DNA from: an uncultured Eubacteriales bacterium
GTDB taxonomy: Bacteria; Bacillota; Clostridia; Oscillospirales; Acutalibacteraceae
Length of the DNA stretch: 36,706 nucleotides
Assembly: GCA_934667845.1 (NCBI GenBank)
Contig: CAKUMQ010000024.1
Location: 1-36,706, forward strand
Reading direction: 5' to 3'
Shown in pieces: positions 6,749 to 14,650 of this stretch. Position 1 is the stretch's first letter. The number at the start of each line of letters is the position of its first letter. Below the pieces are notes generated by a model. It was given only the letters and a program-made list of their open reading frames with translations. It was not told the origin of the DNA and did no database searches. The position numbers and the translations under genes were made by a program.

Positions 6749-7666
6749 TTATTTCATAAAACCGGCGATGATCTGCTCCTCGGCTTCCTTTTCGGTCAGG
6801 CCGAGCGTCATGAGCTTGACAAGCTGCTCACCGGCGATCTTGCCGATGGCGGCCTCGTGAATGAGGCTGGCATCCACATGGTTGGCGCTGATCTCGGGAA
6901 CGGCGCTGACCGAGCCGTGATCCATCAGGATGGCGTCGCACTCGGTGTGCCCTGTGCAGGCGTTGTTGCCGTTGATCTGCGAGCAGAAAAGCTGGTGGGA
7001 GCTGTCCCGCGCGACCGAGCGGGAGATGACATGGGTGCCGGAGCCGACGCCGTCGAGATCCACTGTGAAATGTGTCTCGGCGGTCTGCTTTCCGGCGGTC
7101 ATGATCTTTTCGCGGATGATCAGCGTCGCGCGGTCGCCGAGCGTCGCCTCGGTGCGCCGTATAGTGGAATCGACGCCGCCGATCTGGGTCGTTTCCATCT
7201 CCATATAGCTGTCGTCCTCCAGCCGGACGACGGTGACGGGATTCAGCACGCGTTCGCCGCTGCCGTCGCCGTCGGCATAGTGCTTTTCGACATAGCGCAC
7301 CCGCGCGCCGCGCGCCAGATAGAAGGTATGGATGCCGTCGTGCTGTGCCTTCTGGTCGCCGCAGTTATGGATGCCGCAGCCCGCGATAATGGTGACGTCG
7401 GCATCCTCGCCGACATAGAAATCGTTGTACACCATATCGTTCAGACCGGATTCGCTCAGGATCACCGGGATATGCACGCTTTCGTTGCGTGTGCCGGGCT
7501 GAATGTGGATGTCAATGCCGGGCTTGTCCGTTTTGGTGTCGATCTGGATATGCGCTGTCGAGCGGCGGCCGTCCGGTTTGCCGTTTTTACGGATATTATA
7601 GGCGCCCTCGGGAATGCCGTGGAGATCCGCCACAGTCTCGAGAAGCTGTTTTTCAATGGCGTCCAT
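6749..7666 (-). CDS. sufB: SufB/SufD-like Fe-S cluster scaffold (SmsB-type)
   Basis: A 305-residue protein of the SufB/SufD family, shorter than canonical SufB (about 465) because the N-terminal part is small. The beta-helix core is clear, with VIAGCGIHNCGD-like, GARVRYVEKHY, DSTIRRTEATLG and GSGTHVISRSVARDSSHQ segments. The conserved C-terminal helix has ASLIHEAAIGKI...GLTEKEAEEQIIAGF. The Cys residues in GCGIHNCG and the C-terminal acid/His residues are candidates for cluster or metal ligands. With the SufC-like ATPase 17 bp upstream it forms a two-component scaffold. This matches the minimal SmsCB system described in archaea and anaerobic bacteria; no SufD, SufS or SufU is present here. 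The ATG at 7666 follows AGGGGGAAAA. Confidence 0.88.
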   Translation of the reverse strand: MDAIEKQLLETVADLHGIPEGAYNIRKNGKPDGRRSTAHIQIDTKTDKPGIDIHIQPGTRNESVHIPVILSESGLNDMVYNDFYVGEDADVTIIAGCGIHNCGDQKAQHDGIHTFYLARGARVRYVEKHYADGDGSGERVLNPVTVVRLEDDSYMEMETTQIGGVDSTIRRTEATLGDRATLIIREKIMTAGKQTAETHFTVDLDGVGSGTHVISRSVARDSSHQLFCSQINGNNACTGHTECDAILMDHGSVSAVPEISANHVDASLIHEAAIGKIAGEQLVKLMTLGLTEKEAEEQIIAGFMK

Positions 7667-7683
7667 ACTGTTTTCCCCCTCCC

Positions 7684-8409
7684 TTATTTCAGCTTGTCGG
7701 TCAGCGCGGAGCACGCCTCCGACTGTCCGAGCAGCCGCGGCAGGATCTCATCCTTTGTGCCGTCGGCGCACACCTTGCCGTCCGCCAGCACGAGAATGCG
7801 GTCGGCAATATTCAGAATGCGTTCCTGATGGGAGATGATCAGGATGGAGCCGTTTAAATGATCCGCCATTTTTTCAAAGACGTTGATCAGGTTCTGGAAG
7901 CTCCACAGGTCGATACCCGCTTCGGGTTCGTCAAAGATCGACAGCTGTGTGCTGCGCGCGAGGATCATGGCGATCTCGATGCGCTTGAGCTCGCCGCCCG
8001 ACAGGCTGGCGTTGACCTCGCGATCGATATAGTCCCGCGCGCACAGCCCGACCTCGGAGAGGTAAGCACAGGCGTCGGTCACGCTGAGCTTGCGCCCGGC
8101 AGCCAGTGTAATGAGGTCGCGCACGGTCAGCCCCTTGAAGCGGACGGGCTGCTGAAACGCGAAGCTGATCCCCTTGCGGGCGCGCTCGGTCACGGACAGC
8201 GCCGTGATGTCCTCGCCGTCCAGAAGGATCTGTCCCTCCGTCGGGGGAAGAATACCGGCGATCACCTTGGCAAGCGTGGACTTTCCGCCGCCGTTCGGAC
8301 CGGTAATGGCGATAAACCGTTCGTTAAGGGTCAGGTTGATATCGGTCAGGATGTCCTTTTCCGCATGATCCTGTTCCACCTGATAGGAAAGATGCCTTAA
8401 TTCCAGCAT
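7684..8409 (-). CDS. sufC: SufC-like ATPase (SmsC-type)
   Basis: A 241-residue soluble ABC-type ATPase with Walker A GPNGGGKST (37-45), signature LSGGELKR (136-143), Walker B LSIFDE (156-161) followed by PEAGIDLWSF, and the switch His in ISHQE (His194). The FDEPEAGIDLWS segment and SGGELKRIEI are characteristic of SufC rather than of transporters, and no membrane subunit is near. SufC hydrolyses ATP to drive the conformational change of SufB during cluster assembly. The ATG at 8409 has AGGAGG 7 nt upstream. A good promoter precedes it at 8450-8478, so SufC-SufB can be expressed independently of the regulator gene upstream. Confidence 0.9.
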   Translation of the reverse strand: MLELRHLSYQVEQDHAEKDILTDINLTLNERFIAITGPNGGGKSTLAKVIAGILPPTEGQILLDGEDITALSVTERARKGISFAFQQPVRFKGLTVRDLITLAAGRKLSVTDACAYLSEVGLCARDYIDREVNASLSGGELKRIEIAMILARSTQLSIFDEPEAGIDLWSFQNLINVFEKMADHLNGSILIISHQERILNIADRILVLADGKVCADGTKDEILPRLLGQSEACSALTDKLK

Positions 8410-8449
8410 GAGCTGCCTCCTGCGTATACAACATATTATGCACCGGTTC

Positions 8450-8478
8450 AGTATACCATATTTTCCCGAAAAACGCAA
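8450..8478 (-). promoter_or_regulatory. Sigma-A promoter of sufC-sufB
   Basis: On the minus strand TTGCGT (8478-8473) and TATACT (8455-8450) are spaced by 17 bp, about 40 bp upstream of the SufC start. No terminator with a T-run was found between the GntR gene and this promoter, so read-through from the regulator gene is possible. Confidence 0.75.
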
Positions 8479-8546
8479 GCAAAACCGACGCTATACCCAT
8501 GCCCTGTTTTCGGAAAAATATACGGAAACAGCAGGAACGGCCGGTT

Positions 8547-9638
8547 TTAGTCGGTTGACGTCAGCGCCCGGACCGTTTCACCCTCGATGACGGGACCGGG
8601 CAGATAGAGGTGACAGGTCTCCCGTGCCGGATTTTCCAGACGCGTGACAGCCAGCTCGGCGGCGCGGTAGCCGATCTCGAAAAACGGCTGCTCGACCGTG
8701 GTCAGACGGATGCGGTTGTCGGCATACAGCAGGGGGATATTGTCATAGCCGACGACGGAGTAGTCGGCGGGGACGCGGAAGCCCAGATTGATGAGCTGAT
8801 AGATCAGAGAGAGCGCAGAGGCGTCGTTGACAGCGACGATGGCGGAATACTGCTTTTCCGAGGAGACGATCCGGCGGACGGTATCGGGATCGTCGGGCTG
8901 CTCCCAAAAGAAAAAGTCGCTTTCGTCAAAGGGGATCCCGTGCGCCTCAAGCGCCAGCCGGAAGCCCATCTGCCGTTTGCGGATCGGCGTCATGGACAGC
9001 GCCTCCTCCTTTTGTACGGAGGCAAACCAGGCGATGCGCCGGTGTCCCTTGCGGATCAGATAGGCGGTGATGTCATAGGCATTGGCGATGTTGTCGCTCT
9101 CTACCAGGTCGGTAGACAGGTATGTTGGCGGGCTGCCGGCAAAGGTAAAGCACATGCCCTCCGCGTGCAGGCGCGCAAACAGCTTGCCGTCCACGGGGTG
9201 GTCGGCGGAGAAGAACAGCACATGGCGGAACCCCTCGCCGTGCAGGCGGAGCAGGGTGCTTTCCTCGGTCGCCGTGTCAGCGTCCAGTATGACCAGATTC
9301 AGCATATACCCGTGATCGTTGAGGCAGCGGGTGATGCCCTCAAGCAGCTTAATGGAGCCGAAGGCGTAGGAAGCGCTGTGCATCACAACGGGAAACGGCC
9401 GCTTGGCGGCGGAAACGGGCTTTTCCTGCAGGAAATAGCCCTTGCCGCGGACGCTTTTCAGCACGCCCGCCTCCTGCAGATCTGCCAGCGCCCTGCGTAC
9501 GGTCACGCGGCTGACGCCGATCTGCTTCTCCCAGTAATTTTCCGAGGGAAGCGGATCGTTTTCTTTCAGCTGCTTTTGCAGGATATACTCCTGGATGTAG
9601 ATGCGCGCTTTTGTCGATTGTATCGGGCTTCGCCCCAT
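8547..9638 (-). CDS. GntR-type transcriptional regulator with LacI-like sugar-binding domain
   Basis: A 363-residue regulator with an N-terminal GntR winged helix (residues 1-70; PLPSENYWEKQIGVSRVTVR then RALADLQEAGVLKSVRGKGY) fused to a LacI/periplasmic-binding-protein-like ligand domain (about 80-363). This domain shows the expected NDASALSLIYQLINLGFRVP and YSVVGYDNIP segments and ends with the TTVEQPFFEIGYRAAELAVTRL-type hinge. This is the architecture of AraR: a repressor released by a sugar. It is transcribed divergently from the large carbohydrate locus, and palindromes in the shared region make it the likely local regulator. The inducing sugar cannot be read from the sequence. Confidence 0.92.
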   Translation of the reverse strand: MGRSPIQSTKARIYIQEYILQKQLKENDPLPSENYWEKQIGVSRVTVRRALADLQEAGVLKSVRGKGYFLQEKPVSAAKRPFPVVMHSASYAFGSIKLLEGITRCLNDHGYMLNLVILDADTATEESTLLRLHGEGFRHVLFFSADHPVDGKLFARLHAEGMCFTFAGSPPTYLSTDLVESDNIANAYDITAYLIRKGHRRIAWFASVQKEEALSMTPIRKRQMGFRLALEAHGIPFDESDFFFWEQPDDPDTVRRIVSSEKQYSAIVAVNDASALSLIYQLINLGFRVPADYSVVGYDNIPLLYADNRIRLTTVEQPFFEIGYRAAELAVTRLENPARETCHLYLPGPVIEGETVRALTSTD

Positions 9639-9708
9639 ATCTGTCAGTCCCCCTTGCCGACAGCGGGTCGGCTTTTTTGTACCGTGATCTTATATAGGTC
9701 TTACATAT

Positions 9709-9737
9709 AGTATAGGAAAAAGAAACAGGTTTGTCAA
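9709..9737 (-). promoter_or_regulatory. Sigma-A promoter of the GntR-type gene
   Basis: On the minus strand a perfect TTGACA (9737-9732) and TATACT (9714-9709) are separated by 17 bp, about 70 bp upstream of the regulator's ATG. It is the strongest promoter match in the window. Confidence 0.85.
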
Positions 9738-9784
9738 TGTGCAGTTTTCCAAAAGCAGAGAATAGTAGGGTGATAATTATACAA

Positions 9785-9793
9785 CTTGTATTT
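9785..9793 (+). promoter_or_regulatory. Distal operator half-site candidate
   Basis: CTTGTATTT here matches the left half of the two proximal sites at 9949 and 9970, about 165 bp upstream of them. It lies between the divergent promoters and could allow looping, but a half-site alone is weak evidence. Confidence 0.35.
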
Positions 9794-9834
9794 GAATGGG
9801 TAAAATGCCAATGAAAAATCAAGGGAGAATTGGT

Positions 9835-9852
9835 GTTGCAAACGGCAAAACA
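9835..9852. promoter_or_regulatory. Possible CcpA (cre) site
   Basis: The stretch TGCAAACGGCAAAACA at 9837-9852 contains TGCAAACG, which fits the TGNAARCG core of catabolite-responsive elements; the right half fits less well. It lies 45 bp upstream of the locus -35. The rest of the 378-bp gap (9639-10017) is AT-rich, with no gene that I can support. Confidence 0.35.
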
Positions 9853-9896
9853 CGGTAGTGGGGCAAAAAATATTTGGGTATTATTGTAGAAACCTC

Positions 9897-9925
9897 TTGA
9901 CACCATCGCGAACAGGGTGTATGAT
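9897..9925 (+). promoter_or_regulatory. Main promoter of the carbohydrate locus
   Basis: A perfect TTGACA (9897-9902) and TATGAT (9920-9925) are separated by 17 bp, placing the start near 9932 and giving a leader of about 85 nt before the first gene. Both proximal operators lie downstream of the start. Confidence 0.8.
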
Positions 9926-9948
9926 AATAGCGGTTGAAATAAAGATTG

Positions 9949-9988
9949 CTTGTATTTTAAAATATTCAGCTTGTATTATAAATACAAG
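9949..9988. promoter_or_regulatory. Tandem palindromic operators for the GntR-type regulator
   Basis: The site at 9970-9988 is a perfect inverted repeat, CTTGTATT-ATA-AATACAAG. Exactly 21 bp upstream (two helical turns) a related site begins with CTTGTATT and contains the 12-bp palindrome TATTTTAAAATA (9953-9964). Both sit at about +17 to +57, a classic roadblock position. The TTGTAT/ATACAA half-sites resemble those of AraR-like GntR repressors, and the candidate regulator is encoded divergently. Confidence 0.75.
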
Positions 9989-10017
9989 AGCGTGCGAAAC
10001 CGATGGGAGGAGATCCG

Positions 10018-12858
10018 ATGGGGACAAACCGGGTAAAGCGGGCGGCTTTCGGGCTTCTGGCGGCAATTCTGGCGATGGGGACATTTCCGGTCGGGCAGGC
10101 TGCGGCGGCAGAGCCGGAGGGCGGAGCGGCGTCGGCATCAGAGCCTTCGACGGCGGCGCTTTCGTCCTATTCCGCCTGGCTGTCGGCGCAGGCTGAGGAA
10201 AAAGCGGACGGGGAGACGCTGACCTTGACGGCTGCCGCGGCTTCGCGCAAGGCGGAAACCGTCGAGGGGCACGAGGCGGTCCTGTCCCCGGCGGACGGAG
10301 CGGTTGAGTGGACGTTTACCCTGCCGCGCGGCGGATTGTACACGCTGACGGTGCGATATGCGGCGGTGCCTGCCGCTGCGGGCTTTACCGGTGCGGCGGA
10401 ACGGAGCCTGCTTATCAACGGCGAGATCCCCTATAAAGAGGCGCAGTATGTGAGCTTTTCGCGGCGGTATGCCGATGAGAGCGGCTTTCTGCAGGATGCG
10501 GCGGGTAACGACATCCGCCCGGCCCAGCGCGAGCTGACGGAATTTTCTGCCTATACGGTGCGGGATGCGTCCGGTTATCAGCCGCAGCCGCTGCTGTTTT
10601 TGTTTTCGGCAGGCGAAAACCGGCTGACGCTGCAGGGCGTGCGCGGCGAGCTGTACATAGAGAGCATTACCCTTTGTGCGCCGCAGACGCTGCCGACCTA
10701 CGCGGAATATACGGCGGCGCTGGCGGGCGCGGCGGATGAGTCCGCCGCGGCGGAGCCGATCGTGCTGCGGGCGGAGCTGCCGAGCCGCCGTTCCGCCTTT
10801 ACGCTGACGGCGGCAAGCGACCGCTCCTCGGTCAACACCGCGCCCTGCGACGTGGTTGCCGTGCGGCTCAACACGATCGGCGGGAGCAAGTGGAACACGG
10901 CGGGGCAATGGCTGTCGTGGGACTTTTCGGTGGAGAAGAGCGGGTTTTACTGCCTGACCCTTCGGGCGCGGCAAAACGTACATACCGGCGCCGTGTCCGC
11001 GCGGCGGGTGCTGCTTGACGGCGAGGTGCCGTTTGCGGAGGCGGACGCCGTATCGTTTGCTTACAGCGACGACTGGAAGCTGTTCCGGCTCGGCGGCGAG
11101 GAGACATACCGTCTTTGGCTGGAGGCGGGCGCGCATACGCTGACGCTTGAGGCGGTGCTGGGGGATATGGCGCCTGTTCTGGAGGAGGTCAGCAGCGTGC
11201 TGACGGCGCTCAACAGCGATTATCTGCGGATCCTGACCTATACCGGCGCCGATCCGGATATTTACCGCAATTATGCGTTTGACCGGCTGATCCCGGATGT
11301 CGTCGCCGATCTCGGAAAGCAGGAGGAGCGGCTCTCGCGCCTGTCCGGGGAGCTGAAGCAAAGCTCCGGCGCGCGGGGAGAGATCACGGCGACGCTTGAC
11401 CGCGTGACGGCGGTGCTGGAAAAGATGCACCGGGATCCGGACACGATCGCGGAAAATTTCTCCGCCTTTAAAGACGGCGTATCCTCGCTGGGAACGTGGC
11501 TCTCCACCTATGCCGAGCAGCCGCTGGTTTTGGATACGCTCTGGCTCACGCCGGCATCTGCGCCGCTGCCGGAGCAGAAAGAGTCGGCGCTGCAAAATTT
11601 CTGGTACCGGTTCCGCCTGTTTGTGCGCAGCTTTTTCACCGATTACAGCCAGGTCGGCATCAGCGGCTCCGCTGACGCCACCGAACGCGAGGTGACTGTC
11701 TGGACGGTTACCGGCAGGGATCAGAGCGAGATTATGCAGCGGCTGGCGGATGAGCTGTTTACGCCGCAGGAGGGGATCCGGGTGCGGGTCAGCCTGGTGG
11801 CGGGCGGAACGCTGCTGCCGAATATATTGGCGGGAACCGGACCGGACGTGTTTCTGTCGGCGGGCGCGGGCGAGCCGGTGAACTATGCCATCCGCGACGC
11901 GGTATGTGACCTTGGCGGCTTTGCCGATTTTGCCGAAACGGCGGAGCGCTATCCCGCGGCGGCGCTGACGCCGTTTACTTACAAGGGCAAGGTGTACGCC
12001 CTGCCTGAAACGGTCAGCTTTCCGGTGATGTTTACCCGGACGGATGTGTTTTCCTCTCTCGGGCTGACACCGCCCGAAACCTGGGATGATTTCTACGAGC
12101 TGATCGGTACGCTTCAGAAAAACAACCTGACGGCGGGCGTGGCGTGGAATACGCTGTACACGCTGCTGCTGTATCAGTCCGGCGGGTCTCTGTATAACGA
12201 CAGCCGCACCGCCAGTGCGCTGGACAGCGACAAGAGCATCCGGGCATTTAAAAAATCCATGGAATTCTATACCGCCTACGGGCTTCCGGTCACGTTTGAC
12301 TTTGCCAACCGCTTCCGCTCGGGCGATATGCCGATCGGCATTGTGGATTATACCACCTATAACACCCTTTTGGTGTTCGCCCCCGAGATCAAGGGGCAGT
12401 GGGCGATGTCGCCGGTGCCGGGAACGGTGCGTGAGGACGGCACGGCGGATCACACATCGGTCGTGACGCCGACCGGCAGCATCATGCTGCGCGGCGTCCG
12501 CGACCGCGAGGCGGCGTGGACCTATATGAAGTGGTGGAATTCCTCCGCCGTGCAGAGCCGCTACGGGATCGAGCTGGAGACGGTGCTGGGCGCGTCCGCC
12601 AAGCTCGCTGCGTCAACGCTTGCGGCGGTGGAGAGCCTGCCGTGGACGGCGCGGGAATATGCGGCGCTGAAAACGCAGTGGGGCAGCCTGATCGGCACGC
12701 CGGAGATCCCCGGCAGCTATTACCTCAGCCGGATACTCGGCTTTGCATTCAGCAGCGTGTATTCCATGGGGCAGGATCCCGTGGAGACCATGGAGGAAAA
12801 GACCAGGGAGCTAAACGAAGAATTTGCCCGCAAGCTGCGGGAGTTTGAAGCGCATTAA
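10018..12858 (+). CDS. Extracellular solute-binding protein fused to N-terminal beta-sandwich domains
   Basis: A 946-residue secreted protein. A signal peptide (1-31, ending in AAAA) carries no lipobox Cys. Then come two related beta-rich modules of carbohydrate-binding type, at about 45-235 and 245-400; each has a LYTLTVR/FYCLTLR strand, an R-x-LLxDGEVPFxEA or LLINGEIPYKEA motif and a final strand pair. A helical spacer follows, and then a family 1 solute-binding domain from about residue 556 (EVTVWTVTGRDQSE, ILAGTGPDVFLS, YKGKVYALPETVSFPVMF, PPETWDDFYE). Usual family 1 binding proteins are about 450 residues, so it is double length. The ATG at 10018 follows GGGAGGAG; an ATG 15 nt earlier lies in front of that site. 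It is the first gene of the locus, 21 bp before its permease. Lacking a lipid anchor, it may be held by the beta-sandwich domains or an uncleaved signal. Confidence 0.87.
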   Translation: MGTNRVKRAAFGLLAAILAMGTFPVGQAAAAEPEGGAASASEPSTAALSSYSAWLSAQAEEKADGETLTLTAAAASRKAETVEGHEAVLSPADGAVEWTFTLPRGGLYTLTVRYAAVPAAAGFTGAAERSLLINGEIPYKEAQYVSFSRRYADESGFLQDAAGNDIRPAQRELTEFSAYTVRDASGYQPQPLLFLFSAGENRLTLQGVRGELYIESITLCAPQTLPTYAEYTAALAGAADESAAAEPIVLRAELPSRRSAFTLTAASDRSSVNTAPCDVVAVRLNTIGGSKWNTAGQWLSWDFSVEKSGFYCLTLRARQNVHTGAVSARRVLLDGEVPFAEADAVSFAYSDDWKLFRLGGEETYRLWLEAGAHTLTLEAVLGDMAPVLEEVSSVLTALNSDYLRILTYTGADPDIYRNYAFDRLIPDVVADLGKQEERLSRLSGELKQSSGARGEITATLDRVTAVLEKMHRDPDTIAENFSAFKDGVSSLGTWLSTYAEQPLVLDTLWLTPASAPLPEQKESALQNFWYRFRLFVRSFFTDYSQVGISGSADATEREVTVWTVTGRDQSEIMQRLADELFTPQEGIRVRVSLVAGGTLLPNILAGTGPDVFLSAGAGEPVNYAIRDAVCDLGGFADFAETAERYPAAALTPFTYKGKVYALPETVSFPVMFTRTDVFSSLGLTPPETWDDFYELIGTLQKNNLTAGVAWNTLYTLLLYQSGGSLYNDSRTASALDSDKSIRAFKKSMEFYTAYGLPVTFDFANRFRSGDMPIGIVDYTTYNTLLVFAPEIKGQWAMSPVPGTVREDGTADHTSVVTPTGSIMLRGVRDREAAWTYMKWWNSSAVQSRYGIELETVLGASAKLAASTLAAVESLPWTAREYAALKTQWGSLIGTPEIPGSYYLSRILGFAFSSVYSMGQDPVETMEEKTRELNEEFARKLREFEAH

Positions 12859-12879
12859 CGGCGGGAAGGGGGAACTGCT

Positions 12880-13782
12880 ATGGCTAAAAAACGTCTTCTG
12901 CCGGCTGAGCGCAGCGAGGCGATCACGGGATACCTCTTCTCGGCGCCGTTTTTGCTGCTGTTTACACTGTTCACGATCGTGCCGATCGTGCTGTCGCTGA
13001 TCATCAGCTTTACGGATTTCAATATGCTCCAGTTTCCGATCTTTGTCGGCATGGAGAATTATACCCGCCTGTTTTTCGGCGACTCCGTTTTTTTGAAAGC
13101 GATCGGCAACACGCTGCTGTTTGCCGTTGTGACGGGACCGCTGAGCTATCTGCTGTCCTTTCTCGTCGCCTGGTTTATCAACGAGCTGCGTCCCGGACTG
13201 CGGGCGCTCGTTACGTTGTTTTTCTACGCCCCCTCCATTTCGGGAAACATGGTGCTCGTGTGGTCGGTGTTCTTCAGCGGCGATTCCTACGGCTACTTAA
13301 ACAGCCTGCTGCTGCGCCTGAATGTTATCCACACACCGGTGCAATGGCTGCAGACGCCGCAGTATCTGGTGCCGATTTTGTGTATCGTGGTGCTGTACAG
13401 CAGCCTCGGCACCAGCTTTCTGGCGTTCATCGCCGGCTTTCAGGGGGTGGATAAGTCCTATTATGAGGCGGCAGCGGTGGACGGCATCCGCAACCGCTGG
13501 CAGGAGCTGTGGTATGTGACGCTCCCGCTGATGAAGCCGCAGCTGTTGTTCAGCGCGGTGATGGCGATCACCGGCTCGTTCGGCATCGGCGGCGTGATCA
13601 CTTCGCTTGCGGGATATCCGACGGTGAATTACAGCGCCCACACCATCATGCACCATCTGGAGGATTACGGCTCGACCCGCTATGAGCTGGGCTATGCCTC
13701 GGCGATCGCGACCTTCCTCTGCCTGCTGATGATCCTGTGCAACCGGCTGATCCAGCGGATGCTGGCGAAAGTGGGGACCTGA
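12880..13782 (+). CDS. Carbohydrate ABC transporter permease 1 (MalF/LplB-type)
   Basis: A 300-residue six-helix permease of the sugar-import class. An N-terminal GYLFSAPFLLLFTLFTIVPI helix pair start is typical of MalF-type subunits. The coupling loop at about residue 193 (YYEAAAVDGIRNRWQELWYV) carries the EAA signature for ATPase docking. AAGGGGG precedes the ATG, and the stop abuts the next ATG without a gap, so permeases 1 and 2 are translated as a pair. The partner binding protein is the gene before. No ATP-binding subunit is in the locus, so a multitask ATPase of the MsmX type must be supplied from elsewhere. Confidence 0.93.
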   Translation: MAKKRLLPAERSEAITGYLFSAPFLLLFTLFTIVPIVLSLIISFTDFNMLQFPIFVGMENYTRLFFGDSVFLKAIGNTLLFAVVTGPLSYLLSFLVAWFINELRPGLRALVTLFFYAPSISGNMVLVWSVFFSGDSYGYLNSLLLRLNVIHTPVQWLQTPQYLVPILCIVVLYSSLGTSFLAFIAGFQGVDKSYYEAAAVDGIRNRWQELWYVTLPLMKPQLLFSAVMAITGSFGIGGVITSLAGYPTVNYSAHTIMHHLEDYGSTRYELGYASAIATFLCLLMILCNRLIQRMLAKVGT

Positions 13783-14649
13783 ATGAATGTGCTGAAGAAA
13801 CGGCGGTCATATAACCGCTCATACGGCGGCGATGCCTTTATTTTTCTTGTGCTCGGCGTGTTTTCCGTGCTGATGCTGCTGCCGATGATCTATGCCTTTT
13901 CCAATGCGCTCAAGCCGCTCGACGAGCTGTTTATCTATCCGCCGCGCTTTTTTGCCCGCAATCCGAATCTGCAGAATTTCAAAACGCTGTTTCTGCTGTT
14001 TGACAATGCCCGCGTGCCGCTGTCCCGGTATCTGTTCAATACGGTATTCGTGACGGTGGTCGGCACGGCGGGGCAGGTGATCGTGTCCTCCATGTGCGCC
14101 TATGCCATAGCGAAGCTGCGGTTTCCCGGACGGGAGGTAATCTTTCGGATCATCGTTGTATCGCTGATGTTCAACAGCGTCGTGACGGGCATCACCAACT
14201 TCCTCGTGATCCGGGCGCTCGGGCTTCTGGATACCTATTGGGCGGTGATCGTGCCGACGTTTTCCTCCTCGCTGGGGCTGTATCTGATGAAGCAGTTTAT
14301 GGAGCAGATGGTGCCGGACACGGTGCTGGAGGCGGCGAAGATCGACGGCGCGGGCGCGGGGTATACCTTTTTCCGCATTGTGATGCCGATGGTGCGCCCC
14401 GCCTGGCTGACGCTGATCATATTTGCTTTTCAGAGCCTGTGGAACACCGGCGCGTCGCCGTATGTGTTCAGCGAACAGTACAAGACCGTCAACTATGCGC
14501 TGTCGCAGGTGCTGGCGGGCGGCGTGGCGCGCACCGGCGCGGCGGCAGCCGGAACGGTGCTGACCATGCTGGTGCCGATCGTGATGTTCCTGTTTACGCA
14601 GAGCAATGTCGTGGAGACCATGGCGACCTCCGGAATGAAGGATGGATGA
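13783..14649 (+). CDS. Carbohydrate ABC transporter permease 2 (MalG-type)
   Basis: A 288-residue permease forming the heterodimer with the preceding gene product. The MalG-type features are the start of helix 1 (FIFLVLGVFSVLMLLPMIYA), AMIYAFSNALKP-like sequence before the first outer loop, CAYAIAKLRFPGR in the core, and the EAA loop at about residue 181 (LEAAKIDGAGAGYTFFRIVM). It starts directly at the base after the permease 1 stop and overlaps the next gene's region near its own stop. The order and overlaps leave no doubt that it is one transport unit with permease 1. Confidence 0.93.
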   Translation: MNVLKKRRSYNRSYGGDAFIFLVLGVFSVLMLLPMIYAFSNALKPLDELFIYPPRFFARNPNLQNFKTLFLLFDNARVPLSRYLFNTVFVTVVGTAGQVIVSSMCAYAIAKLRFPGREVIFRIIVVSLMFNSVVTGITNFLVIRALGLLDTYWAVIVPTFSSSLGLYLMKQFMEQMVPDTVLEAAKIDGAGAGYTFFRIVMPMVRPAWLTLIIFAFQSLWNTGASPYVFSEQYKTVNYALSQVLAGGVARTGAAAAGTVLTMLVPIVMFLFTQSNVVETMATSGMKDG

Positions 14650-14650
14650 T

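Noticed and set aside
8480..8546. Terminator after the GntR-type gene
   Set aside because: Only imperfect stems (CTGTTTCCG with CGAAAACAG, and a long-range AACCGAC with GTCGGTT) were found, without a proper T-run, so it is not called.
9826..9890. Short open frame starting at a GTG after AAGGGAG upstream of the main promoter
   Set aside because: It is only about 18 codons, lies upstream of the mapped promoter pair and has no recognisable content.
10138..12453. Long antisense open frame (771 codons) opposite the first solute-binding protein gene
   Set aside because: It has no ribosome site, an arginine/glutamine/histidine-rich composition typical of an antisense frame in GC-rich DNA, and lies against a gene with clear domains. 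Similar long antisense frames at 22405-24531, 29148-31070 and 31889-33313 were rejected for the same reasons.
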